64,000 bases of DNA from Blepharisma stoltei (Eukaryota > Ciliophora > Heterotrichea > Heterotrichida > Blepharismidae). Each line of letters opens with the position of its first letter. Position 1 is the first letter of the stretch. Made by a program: the position numbers and the translations under genes. Under the pieces are notes generated by a model. The model worked only from the letters and a program-made list of their open reading frames with translations. It had not been told where the DNA came from and ran no database searches. Shown piece after piece: positions 31,736 through 40,660 of the stretch. The DNA lies in the NCBI GenBank assembly GCA_914767885.1, contig CAJZBQ010000055.1, positions 186,001 through 250,000 on the forward strand, given 5' to 3'.

Positions 31736-34721
31736 ATGGATAATCACAAAGAAAACTCAGACTCAGACGCAAATCGACAAAGCAGTGATGCAGCATCAAC
31801 TGATCGCTTATTATTAGAAGGATCTATAGCTACAAAAGAGCGCAAAAAATATGTGCATTGGCAAGTTCGAATAGGTGATTCGCCCGAACAAAAAGTGGTC
31901 ATTGAGCTTGACTTTGCATCTTGCCCAAGGACCTGTGAGAATTTCTGGCAAATAGCAAATTCCTATAAAGATCTCAGTTATCGAGGCAGCTTATTTCACC
32001 GAATTGTACCGAACGGTTATATAGAGGGCGGATTTCTTAACTTATCCGACGGAACAAAGGCAAACTCGTCAATATACGGGACTTATTTTTCAGATGAAAA
32101 CTACTCATACTTGCACGACAAGCCTGGAGTTATAGGAATGAGCAACAGTGGGAAGCACAAGAATGGCAGTGTTTTCTATATCACTTTAAGACCCATGGCA
32201 CATCTAAATGGGGGGGTGAGGCGGAAAAAACCCCGCTGGTTTTTTTTCCGCCAACTTTTTTCACCGTTAAATTTATAGGAAAATTTTGAATTTCTCCAGA
32301 TGGCGGAAAAAACCCCATAATAAAAAAAAAGTAGGGCGGAAAAAACCCCAGCGAAAACAAAAACCGTCAAAGTCAGAGGAAAAAACCCCAATATACAATA
32401 TAATTTAAATGCTTAAAATGATAGGCAAATATTAGAGAAAATACAAATAAATATTTAGTTACAATAAATCAATTAAAGCAATATTAATATATGGATGTAT
32501 AGATTTATTCTCAAAGTAACTATAAAGCTATGATTAACAAAAATAATAGAAAAATATAAAAATCAACTATAAAAAAAAATTTACAATCAAAACCTGGCGG
32601 AAAAAAACCCGAAACGGTGCAAAAACCAGAGGAAAAAACCCCGAGTATGGGGTGAAAATTGGCGGAATGTTTTTTTTTATAATAATTTTTTTTCAAATAA
32701 TTATCAGCGAGGATAGATTTTTATATAACGATGACCCCCCCCAATCTTCATGTCTATTGCAACAAAAATGCAATTTTTTAATATAAAATGTTATATAGAA
32801 AAAATAATTTTCATATCTCTTGCAACAAATTTTCGATGCGCATCTAAAATTTTTCCTACTTTTTAGCAAGATAAGTTTAATAAAATGGCGAGCGATGACA
32901 ATAGCCGTCCAAATCTCGATGAGAAGGTCATTGACATGCCTACAGCAGCGTTGTTTTATGATTTTTTTGAGAAACTCACCTAGAGAAAAATGCATTAAAT
33001 CTTTTTTATAAAAATGTTGTGTTGAGTTGGCATAAATTTTTTTTTTCGAAAATTTTTGTTGCAATAGACATGAAGATTGAGGGAGGTCATCGTTATGTTT
33101 GTGGATTTTATAAATATTCAATACAATGAGTGAAGCTGATACAATTTAGCATATTTGCTCCAGTCTCATCAATCAGGTTAAGACTAAAATATATGCTTCC
33201 TTTATTATGTGTTTTTCAGGATATGTCGAGGATGAATAAAAGGTGAGCTAGTCTTATGCGTTGCAGGCGGATACACGTTTTGCTAGTACAGGATTTGTCG
33301 TAGTAGATACAAGGTGAACTAGCATAGCCCCTATATGATATTTTGATCCCTGTAGAACAATATCTAAATACCAAAAGTAGCTATCTAAACATTCTTCTAA
33401 CAATGGCAAAGACCATTTGTATGGCCAGTTCATGTTTGGCTTGGCAAATACAATCTATAGAAAAAGTTTGCAAAGCCAAATCTGTACTTGCTATAAAAAT
33501 AACAATTGTCATTGCCATTTTTACTTGTAAGATCGCTATTTTACCTCTTAAGGTATTCTTTCATAGCGATCTATATAGGATATATCGCAGTTGGATGCAG
33601 GATGATCTCTACAGGATGTGTCGCAGGCGAATACAAAATAAGCGAGCAGGATGTGCCACAAGCGGACGCAAGATGATCTAGTGCAGTTTGTGTCGCAGGT
33701 GAATACAAGATGAGCTAGTGCATGATGCATCGAAAGTAAATATATGGTTTAAGTATTGGATAGTATTAAAGTAAATTTTTCACCTTCTTGTTTATTATTC
33801 AAATAACTTTTTATAATTAGAACGCTGAATGATTTAGCAATATATATATTTCATGGATTGACAAACTAAAATGAAATAGCTTAATAATTAATTAATTAGC
33901 AGGTAATAAGCATTAAAAATCTATCCTCGCTGATAATTATTTGAAAAAAAATTATTATAAAAAAAAAAACATTCCGCCAATTTTCACCCCCATACTCGGG
34001 ATTTTTTCCTCTGGTTTTTGCACCGTTTCGGGTTTTTTTTTCCGCCAGGTTTTGATTGTAAATTTTTTTTATAGTTGATTTTTATATTTTTCTATTATTT
34101 TTTGTTAATCATAGCTTTATAGTTACTTTGAGAATAAATCTATACATCTATATATTAATATTGCTTTAATTGATTTATTGTAACTAAATATTTATTTGTA
34201 TTTTCTCTAATATTTGCCTATCATTTTAAGCATTTAATTATATTGTATATTGGGGTTTTTTTCCGCCCTAATTTTTTTTTTATTATGGGGTTTTTTCCGC
34301 CATCTGGAGAAAATTCAAAATTTTCCTATAAATTTAACGGTGAAAAAGTTGGCGGAAAAAAACCAGCGGGGTTTTTTTCCGCCTCACCCTAAATGGGAGA
34401 CTAGTAGGTTTTGGAAGGGTTGTGGAAGGCTTTGATGTAATTAAAGCAATTTCACAAGTGCCTTGTAAAAATCAACGACCTTTGGTAGCATGCTCTATCC
34501 TATCAAGTGGGAATTACTTGAACTCTTTGCCAGACGAAAATAAAACGAGGCTTCACAAGGACCATTTTCAGAGCAAACTAGAAGCTGCTGATCTAAACAC
34601 ATTAATGAGCAGGAGAGAAGCAATTGTGAAAGAAATTGAAAGTACAAGGGAAGAATTAGAAGAACAGCGAAAATTCAGAGACGTCATTTCCAATTTAATA
34701 GCTGATATGATGGCCTATTAA
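31736..34721 (+). CDS. Cyclophilin-type peptidyl-prolyl isomerase with coiled-coil tail
   Basis: Removing the 2.2-kb insert (32205-34389, leaving one TA) gives 266 residues: an acidic Ser-rich lead, a cyclophilin domain from ~45 to ~195 (QKVVIELDFASCPRTCENF, GSLFHRIVPNGYIEGGF, GVIGMSNSGKHKNGSVFYIT) and a coiled coil (REAIVKEIESTREELEEQRK). FHRI keeps the catalytic Arg. The usual QGGD is EGGF and the drug-binding Trp position is Leu, so activity and cyclosporin binding may be reduced. Excision rebuilds AHLNGRLVGFGRVVEGFDV, the expected core strand. An in-frame ATG at 31694 would add 14 hydrophobic residues; I prefer 31736. Confidence 0.87.
32725..33096. mobile_element. Nested 372-bp MITE inside the 2.2-kb element
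   Basis: Terminal inverted repeats of about 42 bp with two mismatches, starting ATAACGATGACC and containing CAATCTTCATGTCTATTGCA, at 32725-32766 and (reversed) 33055-33096. It sits next to the inner end of the left arm of the host element, so it inserted later. Not seen elsewhere in the window. Confidence 0.82.
33210..33740 (+). repeat. Degenerate ~35-40-bp tandem repeats
   Basis: Units resembling GGATGTGTCGCAGGCGAATA, followed by CAAGATGAGCTAGTGCA, recur about three times in 33219-33330 and four to five times in 33570-33735. The ORF at 33343-33681 is partly translated repeat and is not a gene. Confidence 0.65.
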
Positions 34722-34724
34722 TAG

Positions 34725-34798
34725 TATAGCAAGTTAGGATGAACAGCACAGGGCTTTTTTGGCTTGCCGGCAAGCCGTGCTGTTCATCCTAACTCACT
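34725..34798. other. 74-bp fold-back IES-like element, intergenic
   Basis: TATAGCAAGTTAGGATGAAC at the left and its near-perfect inverse at the right (25-bp arms, two mismatches), enclosing a second small hairpin GGCTTGCCGGCAAGCC. It lies between TA ends just after the cyclophilin stop codon. Confidence 0.75.
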
Positions 34799-34808
34799 AT
34801 AATAAAAA

Positions 34809-36361
34809 TTAATCACAAATATTAGTATTTTCTTCATCAAAAAGACTTGTAGATCGAAACCTTGCATCTTTAGAACTCATTTTTGAATAATTTGTCATAG
34901 GCACTAATTCAACTGGTACATGCTTGCCTGAAGCGTCTAGTGTAGGATTAAACTCAAGCATTATTAGCTCTCTATGATCTTTTGGGTTCATAATATTGGA
35001 TTTATATTGAGACAGGTTTGGAGAATTTAGATTTGTCGCCATCGGCATCAGACGGTTAGATCTCATGCTTGTTATTGATGATGGAGGTTTTGGCATAAAT
35101 TTAGGGTCCCTTGTGCGTGGCTCACTTCTATATCTTGGTGCTGCTGCTATTTTCTGGATTTCAATTTGAGCGTTTGATGTATCACTCAGCATATTTTTCA
35201 GGATTTTTTTGCTCTCCCATCAATGTTTGGGGGAACTTAACCGTCTTTTAGGAGTGCTCTGGACATTTCTTCTGGAGGATCTTGAAATTGCATTCACATC
35301 AAAATTGAAGTTTTTCTTATTAATTGCATTTTTTATCAGCTGAAGATAAGGCTTTTGTTCTTCATTTGATGGAACTTCATCTAGCTGCTCTTGGGAACTT
35401 AGATCTGCACTTTCTTCTGTTTCTCCTTGCTTTTCTTCTGTCAACTCAGACTCTCTAATCATAGGTGTATTAGGAGCGATTAGAGGTAAAAAAGTTGTTA
35501 AAAATAAAATTTTTTCAAACTCTTTTGTAATTAATCAATCTTCAGCATTTTCTTTTAAGCTCATTGCTGTAAAATTAAATGCTGTTTGCCTCACATTCAA
35601 ATCGATTTCATGCGATTTTGATAGAAACTTTAGCAACTTCTCTAATAAAGATCTGACAACTACTGTTTCCTCAAGCTGCTCAACACCATCTATGCAGAGC
35701 TGAATAGCTTGTGTGATATTATTTTCTGCAGCTGCTTTGAGCCCAGCGAGGCCCATTAAAATCAACCCATATAAGTTCTGAGTACTAAGGGTTGACATTT
35801 TCGATACCCTTTCTTTTCTTATGATAGAATTCAAAATTTGGCCTGCAGATTCTAAATATCCTGTAGCTTCTTTAAATCTTTTAATTTTTCATAAAGCAAC
35901 AAAAGTCAGCATGTTAACAGAAATTCCGACATCTGGAAGCAAAATTCCTCCAGTTTCTTTTAATTTTATGATAGAATTTTGAGCTTGGAATAAAAGTTTG
36001 AGTGATTCCTGGTAATGTCCAACCCTCTATAGAAAAATTACTTATGGAAAAATAAAGCCAAAGCGGTATAAGTAATCAATGAGCCTTGCCAGCATTTGTC
36101 TGACTCTATTCCAAATCGTTGAAGGCCATTATCAGCGTCTGATGCTTTTCGAAGCATCTTTAGAGCATCAGATTGTAAGTTATATTGAAGAAAAATAATG
36201 CTTAAAGAGTTGCATAAGGTAATCAGCTTTTTATAGCCCTTGCCTATATCAATGCTGCGAAATCCAAGCAATTCAGGCAGCCTTTGTGTTTTATTTTCTA
36301 AATTGGTAACAATTTCCCAAACTTCAGATAAAGTGTGATACCTCTTCTTTGATTTTTTCAT
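34809..36361 (-). CDS. TPR-like helical protein with disordered tail, unknown
   Basis: 511 residues after removing a short intron at 36025-36041. The N-terminal half is helical with TPR-like spacing (LCNSLSIIFLQYNLQSDALK, GSLITYTALALFFHKVGHYQ, MLTFVALWKIKRFKEATGYL, GLKAAAENNITQAIQLCIDG). The C-terminal half is disordered and acidic, then basic and Pro-rich (RSEPRTRDPKFMPKPPSS). TGA encodes Trp at 35535, ~35221 and ~35890. The order suggests a scaffold or kinesin-light-chain-like adaptor; no specific family recognised. Confidence 0.72.
36025..36041 (-). other. 17-nt (or 15-nt) intron
   Basis: Minus strand GTAATTTTTCTATAGAG. Only the 17-nt form joins FFHK to VGHYQESLKLL in frame; a 15-nt form ending at the first TAG would shift the frame. 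It removes an in-frame TAA. Confidence 0.7.
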
Positions 36362-36613
36362 TTAAATTGAATTATCATTGACTTAAGGAATTTAAATTAT
36401 ATAAAATTTGATAAAAGAAAGTATTATAAGAATAATTTCAATAGTTATATTAGAATTAGTCATTAATAAATTGTAGACCAGGCTTTACAAATGATTTTTA
36501 TGCCTAAAATTTGTTTATTTGAAGTCAAATTAATGACAATTCTCAGTTCGATAACGGATTTTATGTTAAAGTCTGACATTTATTTTAGTAAATTATTATA
36601 GTAGCCATAATAT

Positions 36614-37768
36614 ATGAATCCAACACAAGTTCTATCAGGGTGAATTATTGATTTATCAGAAGGCAGAACCTTAAAAAACTCAGCATGCAAAGAGCTAATA
36701 AATGAAGCTTTTGAGCCATTAAACAAAACTGGATATTTAGAAAAGCTTGACCAATTTTATAACACAATTCGAAATTTATCATATAAAAACAATGAGCCAG
36801 TTTACGACCTAAAGCTTCTTGAGCATTTGCTCTTGATTCTGGACTATTGCTTTATTGATTCATACAAAATCTGAGCAAGCCATTTTGAAGAATTTTTGCA
36901 AAAAGGGTCGTTGTCCACTGAGTCATATACACCAGACTGGAAAAACAATATTTTGAATAATGACTCAGAGAATTTTGAGAAAATTCCAGTAAAACAATCA
37001 ATTCTAAAGCCTGGAGATCGATACTTGCTAGGAAAATCAACTCTAGTAATCACAGAAATAAAAGCAAATGGCAATCTATGCTTAGAGTGAAAATCTGTGC
37101 ATCAAAGCAGCTTTCACAAAATAAACGATTATGATAAAATACTAATGATTGGAAGAGGCAGGAGTTGCTATTTTTAATTTAATATTCATTAAAATGGCAA
37201 CACTGCCAGCTTGCCCTCTTGGTGTAGCATTCCAGACCTTATTGCTATGGCAACTTTACGTACTCCGAGCTGAGAATCAAGCGCAGCCTGCTTTCCTGTT
37301 GTTGGAAATGGAGGTGTCCAGAAATTTCATTTGGATCTGAGGATCATGACATTCCTCTATCGAGAAACTTGGGGGCCCATGCCATAGCGAAATAGTTTTT
37401 TTCCTGTAGCAGTTCGCCAGATAGACTCGAAGGAGTTGATCCTTGGAATTGAACTACTGCAATCGCCCATAGCAGAGCGCAGAAATTCATAAGCACTCAA
37501 GACTGAAGATGCAAGGGGAGACAAAAAGTGCCGGAAGTGGCATCCACAGCGGGAAAGACACCGGTTTTAGTCGAAAAGCTGTTTACCTCCCGTACGGGAA
37601 GTTTTTGGTGGCACGTCACCAATATGGCTAACCCCTAATCTCACCTGCTATTTTCAATTTAACACAGACTACCATATGTCAATGCATCATGCATGAATAC
37701 ACAAAAAGAATGGATTTTGAAAAATATCAGATAATGGCTCCAGAAATGGTGTTTGAAAATTGATTTAA
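36614..37768 (+). CDS. FHA-domain protein, copy 1
   Basis: FHA domains bind phosphothreonine. Removing the SINE-like insert (37169-37648 with one target copy) gives 224 residues. A helical N-terminus (MNPTQVLSGWIIDLSEGRTL, LKLLEHLLLILDYCFIDSY) leads to an FHA-like C-terminus: the restored IGRGRSCYFQFNTDYHMS, then MHHAWIHKKNGF-W-KISDNGSRNGV-W-KLI. GR, SxxH and NG are the canonical binding positions. Most Trp are TGA. The next gene is a tandem paralogue. The FHA domain is complete only after excision, which strongly supports the insert boundaries. Confidence 0.85.
37183..37645 (-). mobile_element. SINE-like element with 17-bp target duplication
   Basis: GC-rich 463-bp insert. Flanks TGCTATTTTTAATTTAA (37166-37182) and TGCTATTTTCAATTTAA (37646-37662) differ at one base; the left copy makes a TAA stop. 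Reversed, the left end reads GCCATTTTAATGAATA, the family's 3' tail, so the element lies on the minus strand. The right (5') end GGTGAGATTAGGGG lacks the hexamer repeats, so it may be 5' truncated. Insert plus one repeat is 480 bp. Confidence 0.87.
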
Positions 37769-37908
37769 TTATTTTTAACCTCACTTTTTTCAATATTCAG
37801 AAAATTATCACGCTGGACATTTTTATCCAATAGCTTGAATCGAAATAAATTTGTCCATTTTTTATTAATAAAATTGTAAACCATTTTATAAAAATATAAA
37901 ATCTTCAA

Positions 37909-38703
37909 ATGATAGATCAAGAAATTTTATCAAATTGGCTTTTCAGCCTTTCAACCTCAGACCCGTTTATTCTTTCACACTCTCAAACACAAATTAAATG
38001 CACACTTGAGCAGCTTATCAATCAACCAATTTCTGCTCAAAATTCAGACTTCTTCAAGAGTATGCTTGAGCTGGCATGCCATAGTCTTGAAGAAACTTGC
38101 TACAAATTGAAGCTAATCGAGTGTATTTCACTATTACTTGATTACTTTTTTATCAACTCATTTAACAACCTGACTTTTCATTTTGAAGAATTTTTGAAGT
38201 TCGGCCCAAACATTGATAACAGATCAGTGTGTTCAAAAGACACTGCTTCTGATAGTGAAAGCGTACTCCTCCATATTTAAAACAATCATAAATTCAATAT
38301 TTATATAATAATTAAAATATTATTGCATTTTCTATTGGAAAAGTTAGAAAACGAAGTTCAAATAAAAATTCAAAGTGAAGTTTTGGAAACTGGAAAAGTC
38401 TTCCAGATGGGCGATGCCACAATGAAAGTCATTGAAGCAAAAGTCGGAGAAGGAGTTATTTTGAACTGGGAGTTGCACAATAAGCAATTTCAATTCAGAG
38501 TTTTGGATAATGAAAATAAAGAATTCAAAATTGGAAGAAGCTCAGATTGTCATCTAAGATTCAAAGATGACTTCAAAATGTCTAAACATCACGCTTTAAT
38601 TCGAAAAGAAAAAAGTTCGTGGGTTTTAAGAGATCAGGGATCAAAAAATGGCACTTGGAGGCTATTAGATCATGAAAAGAAATTTCAGCTACAAGTTGTG
38701 TAA
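37909..38703 (+). CDS. FHA-domain protein, copy 2
   Basis: Tandem paralogue of 36614-37768. It shares the helical N-terminus (IKCTLEQLINQPISAQ, LKLIECISLLLDYFFINSF, FHFEEFLK) and a complete FHA domain (FKIGRSSDCHLRFKDDFKMS, KHHALIRKEKSSWVLRDQGS, KNGTWRLL). In the raw sequence a TAA at 38275-38277 breaks it. Removing 38264-38317 between TA pairs joins ESVLLH to FLLEKLENEVQ and gives 246 residues. The GR, SKHH and NG positions are intact. An alternative is two separate small genes, but the paralogue argues against that. Confidence 0.8.
38264..38317 (+). other. Putative 54-bp TA-bounded IES
   Basis: AT-rich segment with an in-frame TAA. TA 38264-38265 to TA 38318-38319; deletion keeps frame and matches the layout of the paralogous gene. 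No terminal inverted repeats seen. It is the shortest IES proposed here. Confidence 0.6.
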
Positions 38704-38836
38704 ATAGATGAACAAAGTAAAACTACAAAAATTAAAGCAAGATATTTTTTGCTTAATTTGATCTTATGAAATTTAATTTATTTTTACTAAAATAATTTTG
38801 TGCGAATATATATTTTTAAATAAAATAATTGATAAG

Positions 38837-39025
38837 TATAGCCCAGGACGAATTTTAGCTTGCTCTGGGCTACAAACTTAATTCCAACTCGTAGAGTTGC
38901 TCCAAACCAACTCTAATAGCTATCCAATGGAAACTATAGGTAAACATGTAGATTTGATTTGGAGCAACTCCACGAGTAGATCCAAAGTTTGCAGTCCAGT
39001 GCGAGCTGTAAGCAGTCTTGGGCTA
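38837..39025. mobile_element. ~190-bp MITE-like element, TATAGCCCA ends
   Basis: Left end TATAGCCCAGGACG and right end (reversed) TATAGCCCAAGACT. Imperfect inverted repeats run about 75 bp, through GCAAACTTTGGA-like and CTCGTGGAGTTGCTCCAA words. TA-bounded and intergenic, so no frame test is possible. Confidence 0.75.
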
Positions 39026-39319
39026 TAGGGAGTAAATACAAGTGTTGGAGTTTTGTTATAATTTAACCAACTGTAAATTCAAATAATTCTTGTGTTAAAA
39101 ATTAAAAAAAAACTCTGCTAAATATATTCAGTATAGACGACATTTTGAAAGCTAAAATTAGAAAGCTGATAAATTACTTTTATCTTTCAATAAATCTTTA
39201 AACATAATATTTATTTTTTAATAAATAATTTTGTGAAAGAGAAAGTTTAAAGCAAAATTTATAAAGTCTATAAATTTTAATGATTCAATATTATCACAAG
39301 GCATGATAAAATATTTAAA

Positions 39320-39572
39320 TTAACTAAATTCCATACATCCGTAAATTTAAAAATATCTGGAAAGGAAAAATTAATTTATTTTAAAAATTTTTTTAGATGT
39401 TAGCAATTTTAAAATTCAATAAAATTAGTTCGAGATTCTTTTATAATAACAATATAATTATTAATTATCTATCTAATTTTTTTATTTATTTTAAAAAAAT
39501 TTTACTATCTCGAGAGTTTTTTCCCAAAGTATAGGAATTTTTTCAATGCTTTACTCACTCACGGGAAGAGTA
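39320..39572 (+). mobile_element. Degenerate BogoMITE-like copy
   Basis: The right end (TTTACTCACTCACGGGAAGAG then TA) and the core TTAGTTCGAGATTCTTTTAT match the family; the left end is eroded (CATACATCCGTAAA). It sits only 12 bp beyond the stop codon of the neighbouring minus-strand gene. Confidence 0.6.
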
Positions 39573-39584
39573 ATGCTTTATATT

Positions 39585-40103
39585 TTAGATTTTAATATTT
39601 TCCTGAATTTTTCTTGCTTTTTGACGATTTACAAGTGCTCTTATTGACTTTCTGATAAAGCGGTCCTCAACCACATGGAATATTGAGTCTTCAAATCCAT
39701 CTTCGAATGTCAATCATTTTATCTCGCAATCTCCGCTATCATATCTATCAAGAATCTGCCAATATTTCCAATTTAAATGTCTGATAAGTTTTTTACAAGG
39801 ATTTTCTGATGAAAATTTCCGATTAGTATAATTTATAATTTTGTTACGACCTTTTAATTGAGCTTTTCTTCTGTTGCAAATATATTCATTTTCAGCTTTT
39901 GGAACTGTATCCCATCAATTATAGTAATCTTCTCGTCCATCCCCTCAGGCTTCACAGCTCCTTTCTGTACTCTTTTTTGTCCTTTTATCACTATTTATCC
40001 CAGATAAGGGTCTTCTCATATTGTTTTTACTTTTCCCGGCTCAATGCTTTACATCTTTCGCATTTTTCTTTGGCTTTGAATAAGGCACAAAAATTTCATC
40101 CAT
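39585..40103 (-). CDS. Hypothetical 172-aa basic protein, TGA-rich
   Basis: Open only under T-G-A = Trp (four TGA codons plus three TGG), which hides it from standard ORF calling. Start MDEIFVPYSKPKKNAKDVKH, ordered second half (CKKLIRHLNWKYWQILDRYD, FEDGFEDSIFHVVEDRFI), end RQKARKIQENIKI. The codon use and composition look coding over the full length of 519 nt. No family recognised. The plus-strand ORF 39899-40150 is its shadow. Confidence 0.7.
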
Positions 40104-40142
40104 TTTTAAATAAATATGATAAAATAATCAGATTTATTCCGA

Positions 40143-40578
40143 TTAATTAAGCTTTGACAGTTTCATTTTTATGGATTTTTTTCATATTTCATGAACTGTT
40201 TTAGTTTTGGGTTTTCAATAAACAAAATCTTTATTTTCCAGGGCTTTATCCATTAGCAATTGCTTTCCATTATATTTACCTCTTGTAATCATCGAAATTT
40301 TTTCAATAATTTTTGGAATTTTTGGTGTTTTTAATGCTTCAATATATAGTTCCCAACTTTTAAGCCTAAAATACATGCTGCAGCATCACCAAGATTTCCG
40401 GTTTTTATAAAGATTTCAATTTTCTCTTTGATTCTTCTACAAGAATTGGCCGAGGTATTCCTGATGTAAAGCTTGAAATTTCAAGCTCAGGCTCTTTATA
40501 AATCCCTTTTAAAAATTCATTTAAATGGCACTCTTCAAATGGGCCAATAAGCAAATCAGACTGAAATGCGCTCAGCAT
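40143..40578 (-). pseudogene. Frameshifted coding remnant, unknown
   Basis: Three good-looking peptide segments in successive frames on the minus strand: MLSAFQSDLLIGPFEECHLN (ATG at 40578), then FIKTGNLGDAAACILGLKVG, then LYIEALKTPKIPKIIEKISM ending in TAA at 40143. No 15-17-nt intron or TA-TA deletion I tried bridges them, so I read it as a decayed gene. The GNLGDAAACILGLKVGNY segment looks TPR-like. It lies directly upstream of the 39585 gene and could once have been part of it. Confidence 0.45.
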
Positions 40579-40660
40579 CTTTGCTATAATAGAGAGCTTA
40601 TATCAGGAATGCTAATTTTTGTTCTGGTTTAACTAGTTCAAAACCTTCAATAATTATTAT

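Larger units (their letters stand above)
32205..34389. mobile_element. 2.2-kb germline element with ~0.5-kb terminal inverted repeats
   Basis: Interrupts the cyclophilin gene. TAAATGGG is repeated at both junctions (32205-32212, 34390-34397), an 8-bp target duplication containing the TA. Inside, the ends GGTGAGGCGGAAAAAACCCC and its reverse complement begin inverted repeats of about 470-510 bp, reaching AATTATCAGCGAGGATAGAT (~32722) and its inverse (~33922). The arms contain repeated GGCGGAAAAAACCCC words. The interior holds a nested MITE and degenerate tandem repeats but no transposase ORF that I can recognise. Long TIRs with an 8-9-bp duplication resemble Mutator- or hAT-like non-autonomous elements. 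Confidence 0.9.
38704..39584. other. Convergent intergenic stretch with two elements
   Basis: AT-rich space between the FHA gene and the minus-strand gene at 39585. It holds a TIR element (38837-39025) and a decayed MITE (39320-39572). The remainder shows nothing recognisable. Confidence 0.45.

Noticed and set aside
33343-33681. 112-aa ORF inside the 2.2-kb element as a possible transposase
   Set aside because: Its C-terminal half is translated tandem repeat and it has no catalytic DDE-like pattern; most likely fortuitous.
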